A stretch of DNA of 64,000 bases from NCBI RefSeq assembly GCF_022678645.1, contig NZ_JALBWV010000051.1:1-64000 (forward strand), in the 5' to 3' direction. Each line of letters opens with the position of its first letter. Positions within the stretch are counted from its first letter, which is position 1. Shown piece after piece: positions 22,338-31,265 of the stretch. The notes beneath the pieces are model-generated. The model did no database searches. It was given only the letters and a program-made list of their open reading frames with translations, and was not told the DNA's origin. This DNA is from Saccharopolyspora soli. GTDB taxonomy: Bacteria; Actinomycetota; Actinomycetes; Mycobacteriales; Pseudonocardiaceae. The translations under genes and the position numbers were made by a program.

Positions 22338-24953
22338 ATGAGCGCGCTGAGGACCCGGACCCTTCTCGACCTCGGTGAGATCGACGCGAGCGGCGGCGAG
22401 CTGGTCGGCGGCAAGGCCGCGAACCTCGGTGAGCTGCTGGCCGCCGGTTTCCGGGTGCCGCCCGGCTTCTGCATCAGCACGCTCGCCTACGACGAGGTCT
22501 GCCGGGAGCTGACGGACGAACTGCTCGACCGCCTACCCGGCTCGGCCGCCGAAATCCGCTCCCGGTTGGCGGTCGCCGAGCTCCCCGCCGGGCTGGTCGC
22601 CGCGATCAGCTCGGCCTACGCAGAACTCGGCCGGGACGTGCCGGTCGCGGTGCGCTCCTCGGCGACCGCCGAGGACCTGCCGCACGCCAGCTTCGCCGGT
22701 CAGCAGGACACCTGTCTGAACGTCATCGGCGAAGCAGCGCTGCTGGACGCGGTGCGCCAGTGCTGGGCTTCGCTGTGGACCGACCGGGCAGTGGCCTACC
22801 GAGCGGCCAACGACATCGACCACCGCGCGGTGCGGCTGGCAGTCGTCGTGCAACGCATGGTGGACGCGGCAGCGGCCGGGGTGCTGTTCACCGCGAACCC
22901 GGTCACGGGGCGCCGGACGGAGGCGGTGATCGACGCGAACACCGGGCTCGGCGAATCGGTGGTGTCCGGCGCGGTCACCCCGGACCACTTCGTGGTCGAA
23001 TCCGGCCGCATCACCGCGCGACGGCTCGGCGACAAACCAACCAGCATCCGCCCGAGGTCCGGTGGCGGCACGGAATCCGTTGCGCAGCAAGGCGATCGGG
23101 CTTCGATCAGCGACGACCAGGCGCACGCCCTCGCCGCGTTGGGCGCGGATGTGGCGCAGCACTACGGTGCCCCGCAGGACATCGAGTGGGCTATCGACGG
23201 CGACGGCGTGCTCTGGCTGACCCAGTCGAGGCCGATCACCACGCTGTTCCCGCTGCCCGACGAACCGTACGAAGGCCTGCACGTCTACCTGTCGATCAAC
23301 GTGGCACAGGGCGTCTACCGGCCGATCACACCACTGGGCGGGGCGACGTTGGCGCTGATGTTCACCGGCCTGATGCGCAATCTCGGGATTCCCGTCGACG
23401 GGACGCGGCCCAAGGTGTGGCGGCAGGCCGACGGTTGGCTGTTCGCCGACATCACCGGCATGACCCGCAACAAGATCGGCCGAGCGGTGGCCCCTCGGGT
23501 GTTCGCGATGGCCGAAGCCCGCACCGGCAAGGTCTTCGAGTCGCTGCTCGACGATCCGCGGCTGCCGCTGGATGCGAAGGTGCCGTGGCCGCTGCTGCGC
23601 CGACTCGCCGGAATCGTCGCGCACACCAGGGCACCGATCGAGGTCGTGCGAACCCTGCGCGACCCGAAGCGCGCTCGCGATCAGGTCTTCCGGCTGGTGC
23701 CTGAAATCCGCGCGGAACTCGCCCGCGTCGAACCGTCGTCCGCACCCGAGCGGCTGGCCGCAGTCCGGCAATACCTGCTGGAGATCACGACTCCACGCAT
23801 CGCGAAGATCCCGCCGCGGCTGCTGCCGATCCTCGCCCTGAGCCGCTTGCTGCCGAAGCTCGTTGGCAACGCGGCGACCGCCGAGGAAGTGCAGATCGTG
23901 CTGCGCGGCATCCCGCACAACGTCACAACCGAGATGGACCTGGAACTCTGGGGCATCGCACAAGACGCTCGCCAGGACCCCGAAACGGCCCGGCTGTTCG
24001 GCGAATCGACCGTTGCCGACCTGGCCCAGCGCTACCAGGACCGGACGCTGCCCACCGGAATCCAAAGTGGACTCGGCGCGTTCCTCGACCACCACGGGCA
24101 CCGCGCGGTGGCCGAGATCGACATCGGAGTAGCGCGCTGGTCGGAGAATCCCGCGCACGTGCTCGGCCTCATCGCGAACTACGTGCGGACCGGGGAGGAC
24201 GGGCACGCCGCCGACGAGCAGTACCGGAGCGGAGTGGCCGAGGCGGAGCGGATGGCCGCCGAGATCGTGTCCCGGCTGCGGCGCAAGAACCGGCTGCGCG
24301 CTCGGATCGCCGACTTGGCGATGGACCGGGTGCGACAGCTCATCGGAATCCGCGAACTGCCGAAGTACTGCCTGGTCATGGCGCTCGCGCAAGCTCGTCG
24401 CCAGCTGCGGGCCATCGGCCGGGAACTCGCTACGACCAGCCGGTTGGCGCAGGCCGAAGACGTGTTCTTCCTCGACTACGACGAACTCGCCGAGGTGCTC
24501 GACGGCGCTGACCACCGGAAGTTGGTGGCGCAGCGCCGCGAAACCCACGAGCGAGAACTGCGGCGTCGACACCTGCCGCGGGTGCTGCTTTCGGACGGTG
24601 CCGAACCGGAGGCGATGCTGCCCGCCGAAACGGCCGACGGCCAGTTGGTCGGAACGTCCGCATCGGCGGGCAGCGTCACGGGAACGGCGCGGGTGGTGCA
24701 CGACCCGGTCGGCGCGCAGTTGGCACCGGGCGAGATCTTGGTCGCGCCGTCCACGGATCCCGGCTGGACGCCGTTGTTCCTGACCGCTGGGGGCTTGGTG
24801 ATGGAGATGGGCGGGCCGTACTCGCACGGCGCGACGGTGGCGCGGGAGTACGGAATCCCAGCGGTGGTCGGCGTTCCCAGCGCGACGAGCCGGATCAGCG
24901 ACGGCCAGCAGATCACCGTGCACGGCTCCGCAGGCACCGTCGAACTGTCCTGA
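22338..24953 (+). CDS. Rifampicin phosphotransferase-like (PEP synthase-like) enzyme
   Basis: 871 residues, the length of rifampicin phosphotransferases (about 865). Layout: ATP-grasp domain (residues 1-310; GGKAANLGELLAAGFRVPPG, PVAVRSSATAEDLPHASFAG), a large middle domain (about 320-750) where the antibiotic binds in characterised enzymes, and a C-terminal swivelling His domain. The catalytic histidine is in GGPYSHGATVAREYGIPAVV. Characterised members transfer the beta-phosphate of ATP to rifamycin; the SHGA and REYGIP form favours that group over PEP synthase. GGAGG lies 7 bases before ATG 22338. Resistance is inferred, and other substrates are possible. Confidence 0.82.
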   Translation: MSALRTRTLLDLGEIDASGGELVGGKAANLGELLAAGFRVPPGFCISTLAYDEVCRELTDELLDRLPGSAAEIRSRLAVAELPAGLVAAISSAYAELGRDVPVAVRSSATAEDLPHASFAGQQDTCLNVIGEAALLDAVRQCWASLWTDRAVAYRAANDIDHRAVRLAVVVQRMVDAAAAGVLFTANPVTGRRTEAVIDANTGLGESVVSGAVTPDHFVVESGRITARRLGDKPTSIRPRSGGGTESVAQQGDRASISDDQAHALAALGADVAQHYGAPQDIEWAIDGDGVLWLTQSRPITTLFPLPDEPYEGLHVYLSINVAQGVYRPITPLGGATLALMFTGLMRNLGIPVDGTRPKVWRQADGWLFADITGMTRNKIGRAVAPRVFAMAEARTGKVFESLLDDPRLPLDAKVPWPLLRRLAGIVAHTRAPIEVVRTLRDPKRARDQVFRLVPEIRAELARVEPSSAPERLAAVRQYLLEITTPRIAKIPPRLLPILALSRLLPKLVGNAATAEEVQIVLRGIPHNVTTEMDLELWGIAQDARQDPETARLFGESTVADLAQRYQDRTLPTGIQSGLGAFLDHHGHRAVAEIDIGVARWSENPAHVLGLIANYVRTGEDGHAADEQYRSGVAEAERMAAEIVSRLRRKNRLRARIADLAMDRVRQLIGIRELPKYCLVMALAQARRQLRAIGRELATTSRLAQAEDVFFLDYDELAEVLDGADHRKLVAQRRETHERELRRRHLPRVLLSDGAEPEAMLPAETADGQLVGTSASAGSVTGTARVVHDPVGAQLAPGEILVAPSTDPGWTPLFLTAGGLVMEMGGPYSHGATVAREYGIPAVVGVPSATSRISDGQQITVHGSAGTVELS

Positions 24954-25038
24954 CCCACCACGCCCGGTCCCGAGAGCACCGCAGCGCCGACGGGACGCGT
25001 CGAAGCGCGAGGCCGAGCGCTTTCGGATCCTGGCGCGG

Positions 25039-25072
25039 CGATGGCCCCCGCCTGGGGTGGCGGGGGCCATCG
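25039..25072. terminator. Strong bidirectional terminator
   Basis: Perfect 14-bp arms (CGATGGCCCCCGCC and its complement) with a 6-base loop, followed by TCCTTTT. It lies between the convergent phosphotransferase and secreted-protein genes. Nothing else is seen in 24954-25227. Confidence 0.88.
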
Positions 25073-25227
25073 AGTCCTTTTCGGGGGCGCGATCGGTGGT
25101 GCGACCGCCGGTCCAGCGGTGTGCTCGACCGAGAACCCGCTGCGGGAGGGGGTTTTCCGGCGAGTTCCGGTGGGTCGGTGAACTGCTGCGGCGCGGACGG
25201 GCGCCGTCGACGATCAGGTTCGGTGCG

Positions 25228-26031
25228 TCAGCCGCCGAGCTGGTTGGTGCCGCCGAGCGGGCCGTGGCTGAGCAGGTCGTTGACCTTGTCCAGCGGCGCG
25301 GCCGGGGTGGCCTTGCCGATCGGCAGACCGCCGCTGAGGCCACCGAGCGGGCCCTCTGGTCCGGTGATGCCGCTCAGCGGGTCGCCAGCCTTGCCCACCG
25401 GCAGTTCGGTGTCGCCGACCGGGGATCCGGCAAGCACGCCGCTGAGCGCTTCGCCGACCAGGTCGGGGTTCTGCTCCGCGGGCGGCAGCTGGGCGGGCTT
25501 GGTCTCCGGAGTGCCGGCCGTGGCGTGGTCCAGTGCCGAACCCGTGCCGGGCGGCAGCAGGTCGTCCGCCGGGCCACCGGACTTCGGTGCGGGCAGGGTC
25601 TGCCCAGCGGGGATCACCTCGCCGATCGGCAGCGCCCCGAGCGTGCTGCTCGGGTCCAGGCTCCGGCCACCGGTCGCACCGCCGAGCAGGCCACCCAGCG
25701 CGTTGCTCGGGGCGAGGCCCTGGCCGCCGGTTGCGCCGCCCAGCAAACCGCCCAGCGGGGTGCCGCCGAGCAGGCCGGACAGCGAGCCGAGCGGGAGCTG
25801 TCGGTTGCTGGGCCCGGCTAGCTGTTGTTCCAGCGGAACCACGTCGCCCACGGTCTGCTTCGCGGAGTGCAGCGTGCCCGCGAAGTGGTAGGCCGTCTGG
25901 GCGAGGTTGTTGTCCGTGGGCAGCTCGGCGGGCAGCTGCGGGGTCTCGGCGGCGTTCGCGGTCGCGGCGAAGCCGACAGCGCCAGCGCTGCTGGCCAGCA
26001 CAGCGGCCGCTGCGGTAAGGGTGCGCTTCAT
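25228..26031 (-). CDS. Secreted Gly/Leu-rich repeat protein
   Basis: 267 residues. A clear signal peptide is present (MKRTLTAAAAVLASSAGAVG, cleavage likely after ATANAA at about residue 27). The mature part has low-complexity repeats: LGGLLGGATGGQGLAPS and LGGLLGGATGGRSLDPS are near-identical units at about residues 92-125, and later GPLGGLSGGLPIGK echoes them. No enzyme motif or membrane anchor. Similar Pro/Gly/Leu repeat proteins occur in many actinomycetes and are thought to associate with the cell surface. ATG 26031 is preceded by AAAGGAG, 7 bases away. Transcription starts in 26032-26195, where I see no defined operator. Confidence 0.75.
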   Translation of the reverse strand: MKRTLTAAAAVLASSAGAVGFAATANAAETPQLPAELPTDNNLAQTAYHFAGTLHSAKQTVGDVVPLEQQLAGPSNRQLPLGSLSGLLGGTPLGGLLGGATGGQGLAPSNALGGLLGGATGGRSLDPSSTLGALPIGEVIPAGQTLPAPKSGGPADDLLPPGTGSALDHATAGTPETKPAQLPPAEQNPDLVGEALSGVLAGSPVGDTELPVGKAGDPLSGITGPEGPLGGLSGGLPIGKATPAAPLDKVNDLLSHGPLGGTNQLGG

Positions 26032-26195
26032 CGCAATGCTCCTTTCTGCACAGGCCGTTTCCTGTGCGCCCGCCGGAGATTACGGAAGAATCACCCTCCA
26101 CTATTCAGCGATCACATAAGTGGGAAATGTGGACGTTCAGTGATCACCATCGATACCTTTCACCCCACTTTTGTGGGATATGGGTTCTGACGTGA

Positions 26196-27008
26196 TTACT
26201 GCCCGAGCCCATCTGTGGCTGCCGAGGGCAACCGGCGCGCCTGTTCGGCCCGCAGCGCCTCGACCGCGTCGGCGAATTCCGCGTACGCCTCGCGCTCACC
26301 GTCACACCGCCGATACCGGCCGACCCGCAACTCCACCGACTCGTACTCGCGCTCCAAGGCGTCGGCGGTCTGCTGCCACGCGGTGGACCGGTCCCGGTAG
26401 TTGGCATGTCCGGCGAACGCCGCGGACAGCGCGACGAGCACGCTCAACACCGCCGCCATCCAGCGAACGTCCACAACGGACATCGCGGTCGCGGTGGCCG
26501 TCGCGGCGACTATCGAGCCGCCGATGACGACCGTCTGCAGCGCATTGCCCTTCCAGCGGTCCCGGCGGGCCTCGCTCCGGTAGCGCTCGATGAGCTCCGG
26601 CAGCTGGGCCCGGTAGCGCTTGTGCGCGCCCAGCAGATCGCCGGACTCCAGTTCGTCCAACAGGTGCTCGCGGTGCGCGTGCTCAAGCGTGCGCAGTTCT
26701 GACTCCACCGCGCGAACCCTAAAGTGCTGCCGGTAGAGGAACTTCGCCGACACCGCGATCGAGGCCACCGCCAGCGCGAACACGATCCCGGCCGGTAGCA
26801 CGGCACCCCATAACCCCAGCACGGCCGCCGCAACACCGATCAGCACCAGGTTGCCCGGCAACGCCCACAGCAGGAGCAGCCGCTGCACCATCCGCGCGCG
26901 GTAGTGCTGCTCGGAACGCTCAGCGATCCGGCGTTCCCAGTCCGGCGGCTGACGATCCTCGGCGAGCACTCCACCGCCGACGATTCCGGCCGTATCCACT
27001 CGCTCCAT
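26196..27008 (-). CDS. Four-helix membrane protein, DUF4231/SLATT-like
   Basis: 270 residues from ATG 27008 (AAGGA 8 bases upstream; a GTG one codon earlier is possible). Two helix pairs: residues about 50-90 (LLLLWALPGNLVLIGVAAAV, GIVFALAVASIAVSAKFL) and about 155-195 (VVIGGSIVAATATATAM, WMAAVLSVLVALSAAFAGHA). A charged coiled segment lies between them (VESELRTLEHAHREHLLDEL). The C-terminal helix region (TADALEREYESVEL...) is the part I associate with DUF4231. Related SLATT proteins are predicted 2-TM effectors in nucleotide-signalling conflict systems, but no sensor or synthase gene is adjacent. Function unknown. Confidence 0.65.
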   Translation of the reverse strand: MERVDTAGIVGGGVLAEDRQPPDWERRIAERSEQHYRARMVQRLLLLWALPGNLVLIGVAAAVLGLWGAVLPAGIVFALAVASIAVSAKFLYRQHFRVRAVESELRTLEHAHREHLLDELESGDLLGAHKRYRAQLPELIERYRSEARRDRWKGNALQTVVIGGSIVAATATATAMSVVDVRWMAAVLSVLVALSAAFAGHANYRDRSTAWQQTADALEREYESVELRVGRYRRCDGEREAYAEFADAVEALRAEQARRLPSAATDGLGQ

Positions 27009-27306
27009 CACATCGATCCTTCCAGCGCGTTAGTGCGATCGAAGTAGCTCCCGGAGCACCACGACAATCGGCTATCAGGGTGATCGTCGAATAGGCCGAT
27101 CGGTCCACCATCAGATGCGCCGAGTGATCGCTGCTGGCCTCGAACATTGCGCGCTGATCGATATCCGGCAGTGATAACAGCCAGTGGTGCCATGCCCGGC
27201 ATCGCGGGCGGTTTGCAGGGCTTGCCACTGTGACAGCGCCGTCGAAGCGGCCGTCAACCGGGTCCCGCGGAACTCCGATGAGAACGCGCGAGGAAGGTGC
27301 GCTGGA

Positions 27307-27894
27307 TCAATGCGTCAACCGAGCGGCCACCTCCCGGTAGAACAGCACCGGATCCACTGGAACTCCGGATACTTCGACCTGGAAGTGCAGGTGCGGCCCG
27401 GTTGATTCGCCGCGGTCGCCCATCGTCGCGATCAGTTGCCCGGCCCGCACCTGTTGCCCGACCTCGACGAAGCTCTCGTCGATGTGCCCGTAAATCGAAA
27501 CGATGTCGCGCTGGTGCGAAATTCTGATCCACAGGCCATAACCGCTGGCGGGTCCGGAATCGATGACGGTGCCGGACGAACTCGCCCGGATCGGAGTGCC
27601 GATGTCGTTGGCGATGTCAACACCCTTGTGCACAGTGCCCCAGCGCTCACCGAAGCCGCTGCTGATCTCACCAGCCGTGGGAGCGACCCACATCCGTGCA
27701 GGATCAACGGGCGGACCGAGGTCGCGAGATGCCTGCGCGGCGAACTGAGCGATTCGATCCGGAGCAGCCGTCGGAGGAACCTGCTGGGCACCCTGCACAG
27801 CCAGCGTGGCGGCCACAACACCGGCGGAGCACAGCGCACTCGCGCCGAGCAGGCTGACCAAGCCGCGAATCACGGTCTTTTCTCGAATTGACAT
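27307..27894 (-). CDS. M23-family peptidase, exported
   Basis: 195 residues from ATG 27894; GGGAGGAG lies 9 bases upstream. An N-terminal signal or anchor segment covers residues 8-34 (VIRGLVSLLGASALCSAGVV). The peptidase domain begins near residue 70 (WVAPTAGEISSGFGERWG). Zinc ligands are the His and Asp of VHKGVDIAN and the HxH of STGPHLHFQV, with another His in SIYGHIDESF, so the LytM active site is complete. It probably cuts peptide cross-links in peptidoglycan. It stands alone; 27012-27306 contains no gene I can support. Confidence 0.88.
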   Translation of the reverse strand: MSIREKTVIRGLVSLLGASALCSAGVVAATLAVQGAQQVPPTAAPDRIAQFAAQASRDLGPPVDPARMWVAPTAGEISSGFGERWGTVHKGVDIANDIGTPIRASSSGTVIDSGPASGYGLWIRISHQRDIVSIYGHIDESFVEVGQQVRAGQLIATMGDRGESTGPHLHFQVEVSGVPVDPVLFYREVAARLTH

Positions 27895-28388
27895 TGCGTT
27901 CAACTCCTCCCGCCACCCGCGGCTTTCCGCGCGGTGGCCGGGCCGAATTCCGCAGCCGCCGAACATTTCCAATCCGACGGCAAGGCGGTTCGGCAAGATT
28001 GCAGCTGAACCGCGCCGCGAATGCATTCGGAAATGACCGATCAGGACGACAGCGGAATTCGCCGTTGCCCCGGCCGGATGAGTGGGAAGGTCAACCACAA
28101 GAAATCCTCGCCGACACTCTGTGTCCACAGTGGTCACGATTCTCGGTGAATCGCGACGGGGTCGAACCCGAAGTCCTTTCCACCTGTTACACCGGGTGCC
28201 GAACGCCGCCGATCCGCCCGATTCACCTCCCCGACCCCCACTCCACCCGACCGAGAGTCACCCGATCGAGCCAAAAGTGACGGGTGCGTTCGGCCCGGCC
28301 GCTTCACCCGAAGGCACCCTTCGCGCATCCCGCATCCGAGGTGCACCGGGTGACCACCGCACCGGCACCCACCCCAATCGAGTGACGA

Positions 28389-28435
28389 GTGAAGGGCACC
28401 TTTTACCCAGTAAGTTGGTGAAAGGTGCCCTTCAC
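28389..28435. repeat. Long hairpin element
   Basis: Perfect 15-bp arms GTGAAGGGCACCTTT / AAAGGTGCCCTTCAC, extendable to 19 bp with one wobble, around a 9-base loop. It lies 44 bases before the PLP-enzyme start. 27895-28388 has no gene; a partial echo of the arm (AAGGCACCCTTCGC) lies near 28312. Confidence 0.75.
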
Positions 28436-28479
28436 CCGGGCGCTGCGGTGGGAGCAGCGGGTACCAGTGGGAGGTTGAG

Positions 28480-29634
28480 GTGGACGAGGCGCGGATCGAG
28501 ACGGTGGCGGTGCACGGGGGCGAGCGGCGGCCCGGCCCCGAGGGGTCCGTGGTGTTCCCGATCTACCAGAGCACGGTGTATTCGGTCCCGGCCGACACCG
28601 ACTACCACGACATCAGGTACATCCGGCTGAACTCGACGCCGTCGCAGACGTACCTGCACGACAAGCTCGCCGCGCTGGAAGGCGCCGAAGCCGCGCTCGC
28701 GACCGCTTCCGGCTTGGCGGCGATCTCGACGGCGTTGCACAGCGTGCTGCGCACCGGTGATCACCTGCTGGTCGGCGACTGCCTCTACGGCGGCACGCAC
28801 GACTTCCTAACCCACCACGCCGCGGATTTCGGTTGGAGCTACACGTTCATCGATCCGCAGCGCCCGGAAACCTGGGCAGCCGCCCGCACCCCGAGCACCC
28901 GCGCGATCCTGGTGGAGAGCATCACCAATCCCCTGGTCCGGGTCGGGCGGCTGCGCGAAATCGCCGAATTCGCCAGGGATTCGGGCTTGGTCAGCCTGAT
29001 CGACAACACCTTCGCCACGCCGGTGAACTTCCGGCCGACGGCCGCGGGTTTCGACCTCTCCCTGCACAGCGCGACGAAATACCTCAACGGCCACTCGGAC
29101 ATCGTGGCGGGCGCGATCATCGGCCGGGTCGACTACGTGGAGCGCGCCCGGACCACTTCGAACCACTTCGGTGGCAGCCTCGACCCGCACACCGGGTTCC
29201 TCCTCGCCCGCGGCCTGAAAACGCTGGCGCTGCGGGTCCGGACGCAGAACGAGAACGCCTTGGCGCTGGCCGAATTCCTCGCTGCGCAACCGGAAATCCG
29301 CGAAGTCAACTACCCCGGCCTGGCCGCGCACCCGGATCACGGGCGCGCGGCCGAGCTGTTCAACGGCTTCGGCGGCATGCTCAGCATCCGGCCCAGCGGC
29401 GGTGTCGAAGCGGCCCAGGCGCTCATCGACGCGGTGCAACTCCCCTATGACGCACCGAGTCTGGGCGGGGTGGAGTCGCTGATCACCCGCCCGGCGGCCA
29501 CTTCGCACGCCGGGATGAGCCGAGCGGACCGGGAAGCCCTGGGCATCACCGACGACCTGGTCCGCATCAGCGTCGGCATCGAGCATCGCGACGACCTCAT
29601 CGCCGATTTCGCCCAGGCCCTGGCCAAGCTCTGA
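28480..29634 (+). CDS. Cys/Met-metabolism PLP enzyme (cystathionine lyase/synthase family)
   Basis: 384 residues, usual for the family. PLP sites: YxR-like YIRLNSTPSQTYLHDKLAAL, ATASGLAAISTALHSVL (phosphate binding), SLIDNTFATPVNFRP (Asp to the pyridine nitrogen), and the Schiff-base lysine in LSLHSATKYLNGHSDIVAGA. The substrate end GGVESLITRPAATSHAGMS is typical. It may be cystathionine gamma-lyase, gamma-synthase or an O-acylhomoserine sulfhydrylase; sequence motifs alone do not decide. GGAGG lies 6 bases before GTG 28480. Cytoplasmic, monocistronic, downstream of a long hairpin. Confidence 0.85.
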   Translation: MDEARIETVAVHGGERRPGPEGSVVFPIYQSTVYSVPADTDYHDIRYIRLNSTPSQTYLHDKLAALEGAEAALATASGLAAISTALHSVLRTGDHLLVGDCLYGGTHDFLTHHAADFGWSYTFIDPQRPETWAAARTPSTRAILVESITNPLVRVGRLREIAEFARDSGLVSLIDNTFATPVNFRPTAAGFDLSLHSATKYLNGHSDIVAGAIIGRVDYVERARTTSNHFGGSLDPHTGFLLARGLKTLALRVRTQNENALALAEFLAAQPEIREVNYPGLAAHPDHGRAAELFNGFGGMLSIRPSGGVEAAQALIDAVQLPYDAPSLGGVESLITRPAATSHAGMSRADREALGITDDLVRISVGIEHRDDLIADFAQALAKL

Positions 29635-29655
29635 CCCGGTCGCGCCACCGGGTCA
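29632..29655. terminator. Bidirectional hairpin between convergent genes
   Basis: TGACCCGGT / ACCGGGTCA, perfect 9-bp arms with a 6-base loop. The left arm includes the stop codon of the PLP-enzyme gene, and the convergent yceI-type gene ends 6 bases beyond the right arm. Confidence 0.65.
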
Positions 29656-29660
29656 GCACG

Positions 29661-30194
29661 TCACTTGGGCTCGACGAACTGCACGTCGAGTTGGACCTTG
29701 ACGACGTCGCCGAGCAGCGCGTTCGAGGCGCCGAAGTGGATGCCGTAGTCGCCGCGGCGGATCTCGCCGGTCGCCTCGAACCCGGCGTGCCGGGAGCCGT
29801 CGGGGAAGTCCTGGATGCCGCCGAACTCGACCTCGAAGGTGATCGGGTTGGTCACCTCGCCGATGGTCAGCTCGCCGTCGAGCGACCAGTCCGCGCCGTC
29901 GCCTCGCAACCCGGTGGAGCGGAAGGTCATCGTCGGGCGGCGCTCGACGTCGAGCAGTTCGGCGGAGAGGACGTGCGCGTCGCGGTCGGTGTTGCCGGTG
30001 TCGATGGACGCGGTGGCGACGGTGGCGTTGATCACGCTGCCGTCGAGCGTCTGGCCGACGAGTAGTTCGGCGTCGATCTCGGCGAAGCGGCCGCGCACCT
30101 TCGACACGCCGAGATGGCGGATCGCGAAGCCGACCGAGGAGTGGAACGGGTCCAGCGCCCAGCGCCCGGATGCGAGCGGAAGTGCAATCGTCAT
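29661..30194 (-). CDS. YceI-family lipid-binding protein
   Basis: 177 residues, the full length of a YceI beta-barrel. Typical elements: RWALDPFHSSVGFAIRHLGV at the N-terminus, VRGRFAEIDAELLVG, DRDAHVLSAELLDVERRPTM, and GELTIGEVTNPITFEVEFGG. YceI proteins bind isoprenoid or other amphiphilic ligands in a hydrophobic barrel. Unlike the E. coli protein, no signal peptide is present, so this one is cytoplasmic, as usual in actinobacteria. ATG 30194 is preferred over two tandem GTGs just upstream. It is divergent from the XRE regulator gene 101 bases away, which may control it. Confidence 0.88.
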   Translation of the reverse strand: MTIALPLASGRWALDPFHSSVGFAIRHLGVSKVRGRFAEIDAELLVGQTLDGSVINATVATASIDTGNTDRDAHVLSAELLDVERRPTMTFRSTGLRGDGADWSLDGELTIGEVTNPITFEVEFGGIQDFPDGSRHAGFEATGEIRRGDYGIHFGASNALLGDVVKVQLDVQFVEPK

Positions 30195-30295
30195 GGCCAC
30201 CAACCTGCTGGTCGCGCCGAACGCGAGGAAGACCGTGCGGATACTGGCCCTCGCAGGGCCACGATCCGCGCGATTCCAGCAGGTAGATTCCAGTC

Positions 30296-31153
30296 GTGCG
30301 CGACAACGAGCTCGGCGTCTTCCTGCGCGCCCGCCGGGAAGCCATCGCCCCTGCCGAGGTGGGCCTGCCCACCGGCCCGCGTCGCCGCACTCCAGGGCTG
30401 CGCCGGGCGGAACTCGCCACGCTCGCCGGGATCAGCGTCGAATACCTCACCCGGCTGGAACAGGGTCGCGACCGGCACCCCTCCGCCGAAGTGCTGGGCG
30501 CGCTCCTCGACGCGTTGCAGCTCTCCGCTGAAGACCGCTCCCAGCTGTTCCTCATCCTCGGCTACGACAAACCGGCCGCGTTGTGCCCGCGGGTGCCAGA
30601 CCCGCCGGTCCAGGCAGTCCGTCCGGGGGTGCAGGCGATCCTCGATCGGCTCGAACCTGGTCCGGCGCTGGTCGTGAACCGAATCAGCGATGTGCTCGCG
30701 TGCACCGACGGATACCAGCGGCTGGCGGGCCCGGTTGGCGTGTTGGACGGTGCGCCGCCCAACCTGCTGCGCTTCCTGTTCACCGACGGCCGAGCCCGCA
30801 CGGCGCACCCCGAGTGGGGTCGCGCCGCGGACTCGCAGGTCAACTTCTTCAAACTCGGATTCCACCCCGAGGACGCGCACTCCAGCCGGATCGCCGAGGA
30901 GCTGGCCGATGCCGCTGGATACGAGTTCACCGCCCGGTCCGAATCGCCGCCCGCGGTGCCCGAGCGCACCGGCGTGCAGCGGTGGGTGCACCCGGAGGTC
31001 GGCGAGTTGCGGCTGGGCTTCGAGGTCCTCGAACTCCCGGATGCCGACAACCAGCAGATGATCATCTACCTGCCCGACGACGAAGCGACCGCCGCCGCGC
31101 TCGACCGCCTCAACGGACGCCACCCCGGCGCACTGCGCGCCGTCCCCGGCTGA
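30296..31153 (+). CDS. XRE-family regulator with MmyB-like ligand domain
   Basis: 285 residues. The HTH lies at residues about 10-80 (FLRARREAIAP, RRAELATLAGISVEYLTRLE, EQGRDRHPSAEVLGALLDAL). The rest is the MmyB-like PAS-type domain (AILDRLEPGPALVVNRISDV, NLLRFLFTDGRAR, GVQRWVHPEVGELRLGFEVL), known in a family member to bind a fatty acid. The GTG at 30296 directly follows promoter-like DNA, so the message may be leaderless. The divergent YceI gene is the obvious candidate target, as regulator/target pairs of this family are usually divergent. Confidence 0.85.
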   Translation: MRDNELGVFLRARREAIAPAEVGLPTGPRRRTPGLRRAELATLAGISVEYLTRLEQGRDRHPSAEVLGALLDALQLSAEDRSQLFLILGYDKPAALCPRVPDPPVQAVRPGVQAILDRLEPGPALVVNRISDVLACTDGYQRLAGPVGVLDGAPPNLLRFLFTDGRARTAHPEWGRAADSQVNFFKLGFHPEDAHSSRIAEELADAAGYEFTARSESPPAVPERTGVQRWVHPEVGELRLGFEVLELPDADNQQMIIYLPDDEATAAALDRLNGRHPGALRAVPG

Positions 31154-31184
31154 TCCGCGCCACTCGCGAGGGGCGCGTCCATGT

Positions 31185-31204
31185 CCGATTTCGCGCGAAA
31201 TTGG
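31185..31204. repeat. Palindromic element, ATTTC-N4-GAAAT type (copy 2)
   Basis: CCGATTTC / GAAATTGG around GCGC, 8-bp arms with one G-T wobble, 32 bases after the XRE gene. Same core as copies at 20831 and 34186. Confidence 0.6.
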
Positions 31205-31265
31205 CCGTTCCGCGACCCGCACCGGCACGCGGGGCAAGATGCCGGACGGCTCTAAGTTGGTTGGT

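Noticed and set aside
22533..25343. 936-codon open frame opposite the phosphotransferase gene
   Set aside because: Antisense shadow: Arg/His-rich, no family features, while the plus strand encodes a complete known enzyme.
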